Part shown: positions 41,492 to 50,172 of the stretch, piece after piece
Layout: each line of letters opens with the position of its first letter
Position numbering within the stretch: the first letter of the stretch is position 1
Assembly (NCBI RefSeq): GCF_004402485.1
Contig: NZ_SOFG01000004.1
Coordinates: 806,001 to 870,000, forward strand
Length of the DNA: 64,000 bases
Direction: 5' to 3'
Origin: Cryobacterium algoricola
GTDB taxonomy: Bacteria > Actinomycetota > Actinomycetes > Actinomycetales > Microbacteriaceae
The notes under the pieces: generated by a model
The model's input: the letters and a program-made list of their open reading frames with translations, nothing else
The model's database searches: none
Told to the model about the DNA's origin: nothing
Program-made: the position numbers and the translations under genes

Positions 41492-42994
41492 ATGACACTC
41501 TCAGAACCCTTGCTCGAATCCGTCCCTGCGGCACCCGCGGTCGTCAGCGCTGACGCAACCGCCGCCGATGCGGCCGTGACGCCGGAGGACGCCGGGCCCA
41601 CCGTCTACACGGACGCCGAGAACGCGGCCATGCAGCAGAAGGCCAAGGACCACCTCTGGATGCACTTCTCCCGCCAGTCCGTCGTCGAATCCGGCGCGGG
41701 CGTGCCGATCATCACGAAGGGCCTCGGGCACCACATCTGGGACTCGAACGGGAAGAAGTACATCGACGGCCTGAGCGGCCTCTTCACGGTCCAGGTCGGC
41801 CACGGCCGGAAGCGCCTCGCCCAGGCGGCGGCCAAGCAGGCCGAGGAACTCGCGTTCTTCCCGATCTGGTCCTACGCGCACCCGAGCGCGATCGAGCTGG
41901 CCGACCGGCTCGCCTCGTACGCTCCCGGAGACCTCAACCGCGTCTTCTACTCGACCGGCGGCGGCGAGGCCGTCGAAACCGCGTTCAAGCTCGCCAAGTA
42001 CTACTGGAAGCTGCAGGGCCGTCCGACCAAGCACAAGGTCATCTCCCGCAACGTCGCCTATCACGGCACCCCGCAGGGAGCCCTCGCGATCACGGGCATC
42101 CCCGCGATGAAGGAAATGTTCGAACCGGTCACCCCCGGCGGCCTCCGGGTGCCCAACACGAACTTCTACCGGGCCGACGAGATGGGCTCCGGCTTCGGCG
42201 ACGACATCGAGAAGTTCGGCCTCTGGGCGGCGAACCGGATCGAAGAGATGATCCAGTTCGAAGGCCCGGAGACGGTCGCGGCGGTCTTCCTCGAACCCGT
42301 GCAGAACTCCGGCGGCTGCTTCCCGCCGCCGCCCGGCTACTTCAAGCGCGTGCGCGAGATCTGCGACAAGTACGACGTGCTCCTCGTCGCCGATGAGGTC
42401 ATCACCGCATTCGGCCGGATCGGCAACATGTTCGCCTCGACGACCTTCGGGATCGAACCGGACATGATCACCTGCGCGAAGGGCATGACGAGCGGCTACT
42501 CGCCGATCGGGGCGACGATCGTCTCCGATCGCATCTACGAGCCGTTCAAGCACGGCGACACGACCTTCTATCACGGCTACACCTTCGGCGGGCACCCGGT
42601 CTCCTCCGCGGTCGCGCTCGCGAACCTCGACATCTTCGAGGAGGAGGGGCTCAACGAGAACGTGCGCACGAACTCGCCGCTCTTCCGGGCAGAGCTCGAG
42701 AAGCTGCACTCACTCCCGATCGTGGGCGACGTGCGCGGCGAGGGCTACTTCTTCGGGATCGAACTCGTCAAGGACAAGGGCACGAAGGAGACGTTCAGCG
42801 ATGAGGAGTCCGAGCGCCTGCTGCGCGGCTACCTGTCCAAGGCGCTCTACTCCGCCGGGCTGTACTGCCGCGCCGACGACCGCGGCGACCCCGTCGTGCA
42901 GCTCGCTCCCCCGCTGACCATCGGCCCGTCCGAGTTCCGCGAGATCGGCGACATCCTCTACGGCGTGCTCGCGGAGGCCCCGAAGTACCTGTAG
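41492..42994 (+). CDS. Class III omega-aminotransferase, putrescine/diamine type
   Basis: A 500-residue PLP enzyme with an Ala/Pro-rich N-terminal extension of about 35 residues, then the omega-transaminase core: KGLGHHIWDSNGKKYIDGLSGL, STGGGEAVETAFKLAKYYW, YHGTPQGAL, FLEPVQNSGGC, the PLP aspartate in VADEVITAFGR and the Schiff-base lysine in ITCAKGMTSGYSP. It resembles SpuC-like putrescine-pyruvate and beta-alanine transaminases. With the polyamine importer and two GABA-type transaminases it would complete a putrescine-to-GABA-to-succinate route, though I see no dehydrogenase in the window. Confidence 0.9.
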   Translation: MTLSEPLLESVPAAPAVVSADATAADAAVTPEDAGPTVYTDAENAAMQQKAKDHLWMHFSRQSVVESGAGVPIITKGLGHHIWDSNGKKYIDGLSGLFTVQVGHGRKRLAQAAAKQAEELAFFPIWSYAHPSAIELADRLASYAPGDLNRVFYSTGGGEAVETAFKLAKYYWKLQGRPTKHKVISRNVAYHGTPQGALAITGIPAMKEMFEPVTPGGLRVPNTNFYRADEMGSGFGDDIEKFGLWAANRIEEMIQFEGPETVAAVFLEPVQNSGGCFPPPPGYFKRVREICDKYDVLLVADEVITAFGRIGNMFASTTFGIEPDMITCAKGMTSGYSPIGATIVSDRIYEPFKHGDTTFYHGYTFGGHPVSSAVALANLDIFEEEGLNENVRTNSPLFRAELEKLHSLPIVGDVRGEGYFFGIELVKDKGTKETFSDEESERLLRGYLSKALYSAGLYCRADDRGDPVVQLAPPLTIGPSEFREIGDILYGVLAEAPKYL

Positions 42995-43000
42995 CCCCGC

Positions 43001-43081
43001 CCGATTCGACGGAATACCTGGCAGAAGGCGCTTGTCCCGCGTACCCGGGTTGGTTTTCGGTCCAGGTTTCCGTCGAATCGG
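43001..43081. terminator. Long inverted repeat between the aminotransferase and LtrA genes
   Basis: Arms at 43001-43021 and 43062-43081 are inverted complements with one extra T in the left arm (core CCGATTCGACGGAA), separated by a 40-base loop. It begins seven bases after the aminotransferase stop and ends before the LtrA promoter. Confidence 0.7.
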
Positions 43082-43095
43082 TCCGGCGTGCGCGC

Positions 43096-43101
43096 TACCC
43101 T
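43096..43101 (+). promoter_or_regulatory. -10 element of a leaderless ltrA promoter
   Basis: TACCCT plus seven bases (GACCGGC) then the ATG at 43109. This supports the internal start over the in-frame one at 43088. Confidence 0.5.
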
Positions 43102-43108
43102 GACCGGC

Positions 43109-44296
43109 ATGGCGAGCCTCGGTTTTTCCCGCAACCTCCTCCGTCCGGACACGGACGGGGCCGAACACCGCGTCACGTATATCGAGCTGTTCTTCGACCT
43201 CGTCTTCGTCTTCGCCGTCACTCAGATCTCGCACCTCTTGCTGTCGCATCCGGGTCCTGAAGAGTTCCTCCATACCCTCGTGCTCACGGCCGTCGTCTGG
43301 TGGGTATGGATCTACACGACGTGGGCCTTCACCTGGCTCAACCCCGAGCGCGGCGCGGTGCGGGCAATGCTCATCGTCATGATGCTGCTCGGTCTGCTCA
43401 TGGCGAGCGCCATTCCCGATGCGTTCGGCGACAAGGACCTCCTGTTCGCCGGCGCTCTCGCGGCGATGCAGGTCGGTCGCAGCGTGTTCACGTTGTTGGC
43501 GCTCTCCCGGCAGCGTCCGGAACTGGGGCTCAACTTCCTGCGCATCTCACTCTGGAACGCGTTCGCGGCAACGTTCTGGATCGGGGGCGCCCTCGTGCCG
43601 GACGCAGCACGTCCCTGGATCTGGTTGCTGGCATTGCTCGTCGACTACGGGGCTCCGTACCTTCTGTACTGGGTGCCCGGTCTCGGGCGCTCGGACATCA
43701 CGACCTGGAACGTGGCCGGCGGCCATATGGCGGAGCGGGTCAGCCTCTTCCTCATCATCGTCCTCGGCGAGTCGATCATCGTCTCGGGAACGAGCTTCAG
43801 CGAAGGACCGCTCGACGGGACGCACCTCCTGGCTTTCCTGTCGTCGTTCCTCGGAACGGTACTGTTGTGGCTGCTCTACTTCAGCCACAGCGAACGCGGA
43901 GGCAGCGATTACATCGTCAATGCCGCCGACCCTGGGCCGATCGCCCGGACCGCATACACGTACGTCCCGGCGCTGATGGTGCTCGGCGTCGTACTGGCCG
44001 CGGTCGCCGACGGCCTCGTGCTGGCTGACCCGCTCGAGGCGGGCAGCCTCTGGACGGCCGGACTCGTCTGCGGGTCATCGGCGGTATACGTGCTGGGAAA
44101 TGCACTGTTCCGCCGCGCGGCCGGTGGACGGTGGCTGCCGGGTCATTTCCTCGGCATCCTCGCCTTCGGGCTCCTCACCGCGGCCTCTCCGATTGTCCCG
44201 GCCCTGGGGCTCGCCTGGGCGGCAAACGCCGTAGTGCTTCTGGTCGTAGTCGGCGACGAAGTCGCCTGGCGTCGCGCCCAGCCGTTGCACGGATGA
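43109..44296 (+). CDS. ltrA: Low-temperature-requirement protein A (LtrA) family membrane protein
   Basis: The 395-residue protein has about ten to twelve transmembrane helices and the LtrA signatures VTYIELFFDLVFVFAVTQISHLL near the N-terminus, AGGHMAERVSLFLIIVLGESII in the middle, and a C-terminal helix pair. The family is named for a Listeria gene needed for growth in the cold, but its molecular function is not known. It stands alone, followed by the convergent DUF4192 gene 12 bases after its stop. Confidence 0.88.
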   Translation: MASLGFSRNLLRPDTDGAEHRVTYIELFFDLVFVFAVTQISHLLLSHPGPEEFLHTLVLTAVVWWVWIYTTWAFTWLNPERGAVRAMLIVMMLLGLLMASAIPDAFGDKDLLFAGALAAMQVGRSVFTLLALSRQRPELGLNFLRISLWNAFAATFWIGGALVPDAARPWIWLLALLVDYGAPYLLYWVPGLGRSDITTWNVAGGHMAERVSLFLIIVLGESIIVSGTSFSEGPLDGTHLLAFLSSFLGTVLLWLLYFSHSERGGSDYIVNAADPGPIARTAYTYVPALMVLGVVLAAVADGLVLADPLEAGSLWTAGLVCGSSAVYVLGNALFRRAAGGRWLPGHFLGILAFGLLTAASPIVPALGLAWAANAVVLLVVVGDEVAWRRAQPLHG

Positions 44297-44308
44297 CCGT
44301 CCATGCTC

Positions 44309-45508
44309 TCAGCCGGCATCGGAGTCCGGTACGGCGAACGCCCACTCGGGCAGGTGCCCGGCGGAGACGACGGTGAGCAGCAGCCTGGCCATGCCGTACT
44401 CCGGGTCGATCGCCAACGCCTGATCGATGAAGATCCCGGCGACCGAACTGCGCCCGAGCGCCCACGACAACCAGGCGAGCATGCACAGCGGTGCGGGGCG
44501 CACCCGTTTCGGGGCGACGGCGACGAGCATCTTCAGGAGCGTGATGCCGCGTTCGACCCGCTCCGGGTCCGGGCGCCGGGAGACGGATCCGAGCAGGAGG
44601 TTTCCGGTCTGGGCGAGGTCGCGCGTGTCGCCGAACCCGGCCTGCTCCTCGGCGACGATGTCGTCCATGCTGCGTCCGGTCTCCCGCTGGATCTCGGCAT
44701 ACCGCTGGTTGATTGCGTGCGTCGCCCGCCCGATCTCCACCCCGAACGCGATCTGCAGCATGACCTGGTCGCGCCGGGCCGGGCTTTTCAGCAGGAACAG
44801 CAGGGTCGCGGCCTCCCCGGCCCCGAGTTCGGCAGGGTCGAGCTCGAGCGCGGCCTCGGCGGTGGCAACCGGGTCGAGGATATCTCCGACCATGGCCACG
44901 AGTTCCGGCAGGTCCGGTGCGTCCGGGACATGCGACCCGAGGCTCTCGTAGCGGACCAGCCGCCGGGCGCAGCGCTCTCGGAGGTCCGCGTCGACCTTCG
45001 GCAGGTCTGCGCTGCTCACGAGGGTCGCGAGCTCACGGTGGGCCTCCGGCGGCAGGTCGCGGTTCACCGGGGACTCCGCGATCGCCGACAACGGCCGCCC
45101 GCTCGCAGGGCAGGCGGGATCGAGGTAGGAACCCCAGCCGTCCGCGGCGACGCACAGGGAGTCCCGGACCAGGAAGCCGGACAGTTCGGCCCGACGGCCC
45201 AGGATCTCGGCGAAGCGCTCACCGGGGATGCCAGGGACATCCGCGAACCGTTCGTCGGTGTAGAGGACGGGCACGACGGCATCCACCCCCTCGATCTTGC
45301 ACAGCGTGCCGACGATCGACGTCGCGAGACGACGGAGGACCGTGCGTGCGAGGTCGGGCTCCGGCAGGTTGAAGCGCAGGGCGCCGCAGGTGCGGTTTCC
45401 GCGGAAGGCGACGAGCACCACGCTGCGTTCGGGCTGGAACCCGGCGAGCTGCGGCACGAGGGCGAGGAAGTCGTGGGCTTCCCTGGTCTTCACGATGGTC
45501 GGTGTCAT
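44309..45508 (-). CDS. DUF4192-domain protein
   Basis: A 399-residue actinobacterial protein of unknown function. The N-terminus (REAHDFLALVPQLAGFQPERSVVLVAFRGNRT) is the typical DUF4192 opening, followed by mixed alpha/beta sequence and a C-terminal helical, TPR-like part (AWLSWALGRSSVAGIFIDQALAIDPEYGMARLLLTVVSAGHLP). No signal peptide or membrane segment is seen. I start it at the ATG at 45508 (MTPTIVKTREAH), preceded by GGGAAGAG; the longer frame to 45634 would add an unrelated basic N-terminus and overlap the divergent protease gene. Confidence 0.85.
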   Translation of the reverse strand: MTPTIVKTREAHDFLALVPQLAGFQPERSVVLVAFRGNRTCGALRFNLPEPDLARTVLRRLATSIVGTLCKIEGVDAVVPVLYTDERFADVPGIPGERFAEILGRRAELSGFLVRDSLCVAADGWGSYLDPACPASGRPLSAIAESPVNRDLPPEAHRELATLVSSADLPKVDADLRERCARRLVRYESLGSHVPDAPDLPELVAMVGDILDPVATAEAALELDPAELGAGEAATLLFLLKSPARRDQVMLQIAFGVEIGRATHAINQRYAEIQRETGRSMDDIVAEEQAGFGDTRDLAQTGNLLLGSVSRRPDPERVERGITLLKMLVAVAPKRVRPAPLCMLAWLSWALGRSSVAGIFIDQALAIDPEYGMARLLLTVVSAGHLPEWAFAVPDSDAG

Positions 45509-45604
45509 GCGGACACTCTTCCCGGGCGCTTCCTTCCCCGGTGTGCTCGCTGGGGATCGGTGCATAACTCGCACCGGAACGCAACCTGTGCATAACTCCC
45601 GACG

Positions 45605-45610
45605 TACTCT
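45605..45610 (+). promoter_or_regulatory. -10 element of a leaderless protease promoter
   Basis: TACTCT plus seven bases (TGGAGCT) then the ATG at 45618. The GGAG inside the spacer is too close to act as a ribosome-binding site. Confidence 0.45.
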
Positions 45611-45617
45611 TGGAGCT

Positions 45618-46799
45618 ATGCCCATTTCGACCATCGTGGACGTCCTCCTCGTCCTGCTCCTGCTGGGCTATTTCGTCTCCGGCTACCGCAGCGGCCTGAT
45701 CGGAAGCCTGAGCGGCATCGCCGGCCTCGTCGCCGGCGGGATCGCCGCATACTTCCTCGTGCCGCTCGTCGGAGCCTGGGTGCCCGCAGCGGAGTGGCGC
45801 ACGGCCGCCACCCTCGCCACCGCCGCCGCCCTCCTTCTCGGCGGCCTCTCGATCGGCGGGACCCTGGGCAGGGTGCTCCGCCCCCGGGCGGCCCGCAAAC
45901 GGCTGCTCGTCGTCGACCGGGTGTTCGGCGCCGGTATCGCCGTCGTCGTCGCGGCGAGCATCGTGTCGATGCTCGCGTTCAGCATCGGGTCGCTCGGGGT
46001 GCCGGTGCTGTCTCCCGCGATCGCCTCGTCGACGGTCGTGCGGTCGATCGACTCGCTCACGCCCGATCCGGTCAAGACGTTCCTTGCCCAGCTGCGCGCG
46101 ATGGTCGTCACCGAGGGCATCCCCCGGGTCATCGAGGCCTTCAACGGGCCTGCCCCCACGGTTCCCCTCGTCACGGGCACGAGCGCGGAACTGCTCGCCG
46201 CCCAGGATTCCGTGCTCAAGATCGTCGGCACGGCATATGCCTGCGGGCAGAACCAATCCGGCAGCGGCTTCGTGATCGCGCCGGACCGGGTGCTGACCAA
46301 TGCGCACGTCGTCGCGGGCGTCTCCGAGCCCGTCGTCGAATCGGCGGACGGCACGGCCCGCGCGGGAACCGTCGTCTACTTCGACCCGGCGGCCGACCTC
46401 GCCGTCATCGCCGTCTCCGGGCTCGGTGCAGCACCCCTCGGCCTCGGTTCCGACCTCGCAACGGGAAGCCTCGCCGTGAGCGACGGGTACCCGTACGGTG
46501 GACCGTTCGAAACGGGACCCGCGGAGGTCGTCGCGGTCGCGCCGGCCGTCGTCGGCGACATCTACGGCGACAATCCGACGTCGCGGTCGATCTACACGCT
46601 CGCGGCGGACATCCAGCACGGCGAGTCCGGCGGACCGCTGCTCAACCAGGACGGCAAGGTCGTCGGCGTCGTCTTCGCGAAGTCGACCGTGACCGCCAAC
46701 ATCGGCTACGCCCTCGCGATGGAGTCGGTCACCCCCGTCGCCGCCGAGGCGGCATCGCTCACCGACTCCGTCGAACCCGGGCACTGCGTCGTCGGATAG
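45618..46799 (+). CDS. marP: MarP-like periplasmic serine protease with CvpA-type membrane domain
   Basis: The 393-residue protein has four transmembrane helices (CvpA/colicin V production domain, about 1-130) and an external chymotrypsin-like domain with the catalytic triad H230 (TNAHVVAG), D260 (AADLAVIA) and S337 (HGESGGPLL). Cysteines C209 and C390 sit where mycobacterial MarP (Rv3671c) has its disulfide, and triad spacing is nearly the same. MarP is needed for acid and oxidative resistance in Mycobacterium tuberculosis; a similar envelope-stress role is likely here. Confidence 0.9.
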   Translation: MPISTIVDVLLVLLLLGYFVSGYRSGLIGSLSGIAGLVAGGIAAYFLVPLVGAWVPAAEWRTAATLATAAALLLGGLSIGGTLGRVLRPRAARKRLLVVDRVFGAGIAVVVAASIVSMLAFSIGSLGVPVLSPAIASSTVVRSIDSLTPDPVKTFLAQLRAMVVTEGIPRVIEAFNGPAPTVPLVTGTSAELLAAQDSVLKIVGTAYACGQNQSGSGFVIAPDRVLTNAHVVAGVSEPVVESADGTARAGTVVYFDPAADLAVIAVSGLGAAPLGLGSDLATGSLAVSDGYPYGGPFETGPAEVVAVAPAVVGDIYGDNPTSRSIYTLAADIQHGESGGPLLNQDGKVVGVVFAKSTVTANIGYALAMESVTPVAAEAASLTDSVEPGHCVVG

Positions 46800-46869
46800 C
46801 TCCGCCCGGTCGATGCGAAAATAGGGAAGAACACCGGGGCGCGAGACCGTTCCCCGAGGAGAGGCCACC

Positions 46870-47646
46870 ATGACCATCACCGCTGCCGCCGACGGCTCGG
46901 CCCTCGGCAACCCGGGACCGGCCGGCTGGGCCTGGTACGTCGACGATTCCTGCTGGGACGCCGGTGGCTGGAAGCACGCCACGAATAACCAGGGCGAGCT
47001 CAAGGCCGTGCTCGAGCTGTTCCGCGCGACCGCGCACCTCGACGAGGACCTGCTCGTGCTGTGCGACAGCCAGTACGTGATCAACTCCGTGACCAAGTGG
47101 ATGCGCGGCTGGAAGGCCAAGGGCTGGCGGAAGGCCGACGGCAAGCCGGTGCTGAACCTCGAGCTGCTCCAGGAAATCGACGCGGCCCTCGCCGGCCGTC
47201 GGTACCGGTTCGAGTGGGTCAAGGGGCACGCGAACCACCCGCTCAATGAGGCGGCGGATGCCCGGGCCCGGGCCGTCTCCGAGGCCTACCAGCGCGGGGG
47301 GACGATTCCCAAGGGGCCAGGGTTCGTGCGCGCGGGTACCCCGGCGGTCCCCGCGTCTCCGGCGGCCCCGGTGGCTCCGGTGGCCCCGGTGGCTCCCGTA
47401 GCCGCTCCTGCGGCCGGTGCTGCCTCGCGAGAGCAGAAGCCGGCCGTGCGCCGGGCCGTTGCCGCTCCGCCCGCCCGTGCGGCGCATCCGGAGTTATTCT
47501 CGTTCGACGACGACCACGACGCCGCCCCCGCCGCCGCCGTGCACGAGGTCTCCCTCGTGCTCTCTGCCGAACAGCACGCCCGCCTGAGCGAGCGGGCCAC
47601 CCGCCTCGGAGTCAGCGTGGAGGACGCGCTCCGCGCCCTGATCTGA
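46870..47646 (+). CDS. rnhA: Ribonuclease HI with C-terminal extension
   Basis: RNase HI degrades RNA in RNA-DNA hybrids. The catalytic set is present: D8, E43 (NQGELKAV), D66 (LCDSQYV), H120 (WVKGHAN) and D130 (NEAADARAR). The normal enzyme ends near residue 150; this one has 258 residues. The extension is an Ala/Pro/Val low-complexity linker (APVAPVAPVAPVAAP), a basic patch and a terminal helical motif (LSAEQHARLSERATRLGVSVEDAL) that resembles a ribbon-helix-helix DNA-binding segment. GAGGAGAGG upstream of the ATG supports the start. Confidence 0.92.
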   Translation: MTITAAADGSALGNPGPAGWAWYVDDSCWDAGGWKHATNNQGELKAVLELFRATAHLDEDLLVLCDSQYVINSVTKWMRGWKAKGWRKADGKPVLNLELLQEIDAALAGRRYRFEWVKGHANHPLNEAADARARAVSEAYQRGGTIPKGPGFVRAGTPAVPASPAAPVAPVAPVAPVAAPAAGAASREQKPAVRRAVAAPPARAAHPELFSFDDDHDAAPAAAVHEVSLVLSAEQHARLSERATRLGVSVEDALRALI

Positions 47647-47655
47647 CGAACGGGA

Positions 47656-47946
47656 TCAGTGGACGGGCAGCCAGCGGCCGTGGACGCGCTCGGTGACCTG
47701 CCAGGTGATCACTCCGGCACGGGCACGGGTGCCCTCGAGGGTGTGCGCACCGATCCGGACCGCTGAGGCCGCATCGTCCGCGGTGAAGCGCACGGTCGCG
47801 CGCGCCGAACCCGCCACGACGGCGAGGTCGGACGCCTCGACGGTCGTGAGCTCGGCCGCCGCGGCCGCTGCAGCCGGCAGGACCGAGTCGGGAGCGACCC
47901 CGGGTTGCAGGCTGCCGATGGTCATGGTGATCCGGAACGAGGGCAT
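47656..47946 (-). CDS. Small conserved-looking protein of unknown function
   Basis: A 96-residue protein (MPSFRITMTIGSLQPGVAPD) with an Ala-rich helix and a beta-rich C-terminus ending ITWQVTERVHGRWLPVH. No signal peptide or membrane segment and no family I recognise. Support for it being real comes from codon-typical composition, a tail-to-tail position nine bases from rnhA, and a TACGCT hexamer six bases before the ATG (leaderless promoter). Confidence 0.65.
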   Translation of the reverse strand: MPSFRITMTIGSLQPGVAPDSVLPAAAAAAAELTTVEASDLAVVAGSARATVRFTADDAASAVRIGAHTLEGTRARAGVITWQVTERVHGRWLPVH

Positions 47947-47952
47947 TCTTCC

Positions 47953-47958
47953 AGCGTA
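47953..47958 (-). promoter_or_regulatory. -10 element of a leaderless promoter for the 96-residue protein
   Basis: TACGCT plus six bases (GGAAGA) then the ATG at 47946. Confidence 0.45.
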
Positions 47959-47967
47959 TGCGGGGCG

Positions 47968-48894
47968 TCAGCTGGCGGGGAACCGCACCTCGACCCGGGC
48001 GCGATCTGCGAGCTCGTCGCCGGAGACGCCCGTGAGCGCGATGATCACGACGCTCGGCGCGTTCCCGAGCCGGTCGAGCACGGCTCCCACGTCGATCGCG
48101 GCGTATGGGTCGTCGGGGTCGAGTTCCTCGGGGCGCACGCCGAAGACGGCGTCGGCATCGTCGACCAGGAGTACGGCGCCCTCTTCTTTCACCCGCTCGA
48201 ACAGCCGGTCGAGCGTCGCATCCGTCTCCTCGGGGGACGACGCGACGACACTCTCGAGCCCGACGGTGACGAGGGCCTTGCCGAGCTCGCTCGCAGCGGA
48301 TGCCGCCGCCGCGGCCTTCGCACCGGCATCCGTGCCGCTGAACACGGCGATCGCCCCGGCGCCCGCGAGCTTCACGACGTCCCGGATCGTTCCGAGCTTC
48401 GTGACCCGCTCCGTCGTGTCGAGGGTGAATGACGCCATCACCGCGAACGAGACCCTCAAGGGAGCCGTCGATGCCTGCCAGAGCGAGGTGAGCACCTCGG
48501 TCGTGAGCGGAGAGGGGGTGAGCCAGACCTGGAGTTTCTCGCTCGCCGTCACGGGAACCGTGAGTACCGGGTGCCGTTCGATCGCTGCCTGGGCGGTGCC
48601 GAAGTCGCGGTGGCTTGCCGCGTCGGTGTCCTCGATGTCGGCCGCGAAGGCGCTCACGAGGTAGCGCAACTCCGCGATGACCCGGCTGGGCCCGTGCTGT
48701 GCGCTCGCTTCGCGATAGCTGATCAGGCTGTCGCTGTAGAGAAACAGGTTGATCGACGACCCGGTGACCCCGGTGCGTGCGACGTCGAGGCTGCGCGCCG
48801 TCACGTTCAGCCCGAAGGGTGACCCGGCAAGCATCGACTGGAGCGCCACAGTCGTGGCCGCGATCACCTGCCCGTAGTTCGAGAGCGAGGACAT
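47968..48894 (-). CDS. Pvc16 (DUF4255)-like domain fused to a degenerate AAA+ domain
   Basis: The 308-residue protein is a two-part fusion. Residues 1-160 (SSINLFLYSDSLISYREA, AELRYLVSAF, IERHPVLTVP, VWLTPSPLTTEVLTSLW) resemble the Pvc16 N-terminal/DUF4255 domain of contractile injection systems. Residues 165-308 resemble the AAA+ ATPase of those systems (Pvc15 type): FSGTDAGAKA at the Walker A site, LLVDDADAVFG at Walker B, and VVIIALTG at sensor 1. Walker A has lost the final Gly and Thr, Walker B has Asp for Glu, and the sensor-1 Asn is missing, so ATP hydrolysis is unlikely. No other injection-system gene is in the window. A TAGCGT hexamer lies at 48937-48942. Confidence 0.68.
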   Translation of the reverse strand: MSSLSNYGQVIAATTVALQSMLAGSPFGLNVTARSLDVARTGVTGSSINLFLYSDSLISYREASAQHGPSRVIAELRYLVSAFAADIEDTDAASHRDFGTAQAAIERHPVLTVPVTASEKLQVWLTPSPLTTEVLTSLWQASTAPLRVSFAVMASFTLDTTERVTKLGTIRDVVKLAGAGAIAVFSGTDAGAKAAAAASAASELGKALVTVGLESVVASSPEETDATLDRLFERVKEEGAVLLVDDADAVFGVRPEELDPDDPYAAIDVGAVLDRLGNAPSVVIIALTGVSGDELADRARVEVRFPAS

Positions 48895-48936
48895 GGCGAC
48901 TCCGGCTTCTGGGGCAGTGGACCCGCCACCGATTTC

Positions 48937-48942
48937 ACGCTA
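48937..48942 (-). promoter_or_regulatory. Putative -10 element upstream of the Pvc16-like gene
   Basis: TAGCGT on the minus strand, about 42 bases before the ATG at 48894, giving a short leader. Confidence 0.35.
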
Positions 48943-48987
48943 CTCCGCCTGACCGCGCAGGTCGAGGACTTCCGCTGTGCGGGTGGA

Positions 48988-50097
48988 TCAGAAACGGATG
49001 TCCGAACTCGACACGGTGAGGTCGTGGAGCACGTCGGGCAGCACCTCCACGCCGATGCCGGGACCGGCGGGGACGCGGAGGTGGCCGTCCTCGAGCACGA
49101 ACGGCTTCGTCAGGTCCTGGGCGTAGTAGCGGCTCGAGGCGGAGGTGTCTCCCGGCAGGACGAAGTTGGGCAGCCCCGCGAGCGCTACGTTCGCCGCCCG
49201 GCCGATGCCGGTTTCGAGCATGCCGCCGCACCACACCGGGACGCCGTGGGCGGCCGCGACGTCGTGGATCCGCCTGGCCTCGAGGTACCCGCCGACCCGG
49301 GAGGGCTTGACGTTGATGATGCTGCACGCGCCGAGGGAGATCGCTGCGGCGGCGTCCCTGGCCGACTCGATCGATTCGTCGAGGCAGACCGGAGTCTGGA
49401 TGAGTCTCGCGAGGGCAGCGTGCCCGAGCATGTCGTCCTCGAAGAGCGGCTGTTCGATCAGGAGCAGGTCGAACGGGTCGAGGCGGGCGAGGTGGCGGGC
49501 GTCAGCGAGTGTGTACGCGGTGTTCGCGTCGACCTGGAGCAGCACGTCAGGTCCGAATCGTTCGCGCACGGCGCGCACGGGAGCGAGGTCCCAGCCCGGC
49601 TCGATCTTGAGCTTGATCCGGAGGTACCCCTCGGCGAGGTAGCCCTCGACCGCGGTGAGGAGCCGGTCGATCGAGTCCATGATTCCGACCGAGACCCCGG
49701 CAGGCACGAGGTCGTGCACCGCTCCGAGGTAGCCCCCGAACGAGACTCCCGAGGTGCGGAGCTGGGCGTCGAGGATCGCGGTCTCGAGGGCGGCCTTGGA
49801 CATCCGGTGCCCTTTGACCGCGGCGAGCGCCGGTGCGACCCGCTCGGCGGTGAGGCGTTCGCCGGCCGCGTTGAGCCGCGGGGCGAGGTGGTCGCGGATC
49901 ACGAGTTCGCAGCCGTCGAGGAACTCCGAGCTGTAGAGGGGCTCGGCCTCCGCGGCGCATTCGGCCCAGCCCTCGGCATCCGCCGTGCTCACGTGCACGA
50001 GGAGTGCCTCACGCTCGGACACCGAGCCGAAGGAGGTGCGGAACGGGCTGACGAGCGGCAGGCGCACCCGGCGCAGTTCGACGTTCTCGATCTTCAT
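48988..50097 (-). CDS. menC: o-Succinylbenzoate synthase / N-acylamino-acid racemase (enolase superfamily)
   Basis: The 369-residue enzyme has the muconate-lactonising subgroup layout: K162 and K164 (RIKLKIEPGW), metal ligands D190 (QVDANTAY), E215 (LLIEQPL) and D240 (CLDESI), and K264 (INVKPSRVGG). In this branch some proteins make o-succinylbenzoate for menaquinone, others racemise N-acylamino acids, and some do both. No other men gene is in the window, so the physiological role is open. GGAGGAAA lies just before the ATG. Confidence 0.85.
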   Translation of the reverse strand: MKIENVELRRVRLPLVSPFRTSFGSVSEREALLVHVSTADAEGWAECAAEAEPLYSSEFLDGCELVIRDHLAPRLNAAGERLTAERVAPALAAVKGHRMSKAALETAILDAQLRTSGVSFGGYLGAVHDLVPAGVSVGIMDSIDRLLTAVEGYLAEGYLRIKLKIEPGWDLAPVRAVRERFGPDVLLQVDANTAYTLADARHLARLDPFDLLLIEQPLFEDDMLGHAALARLIQTPVCLDESIESARDAAAAISLGACSIINVKPSRVGGYLEARRIHDVAAAHGVPVWCGGMLETGIGRAANVALAGLPNFVLPGDTSASSRYYAQDLTKPFVLEDGHLRVPAGPGIGVEVLPDVLHDLTVSSSDIRF

Positions 50098-50172
50098 CCT
50101 GGTTTCCTCCGTCTCGCACCCCGGCCGCCGGAGCCCTCTCCCCGAATCTAACGCCCCGCAGCGCCCGAGAGG

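Noticed and set aside
44303..45595. A 430-codon plus-strand frame opposite the DUF4192 gene
   Set aside because: Antisense shadow; the DUF4192 translation has family motifs and a ribosome-binding site, this frame has neither.
47968..48894. Phage or prophage origin for the Pvc16-like gene
   Set aside because: No integrase, capsid, tail or lysis genes and no attachment-site repeats nearby; codon use looks like its neighbours.
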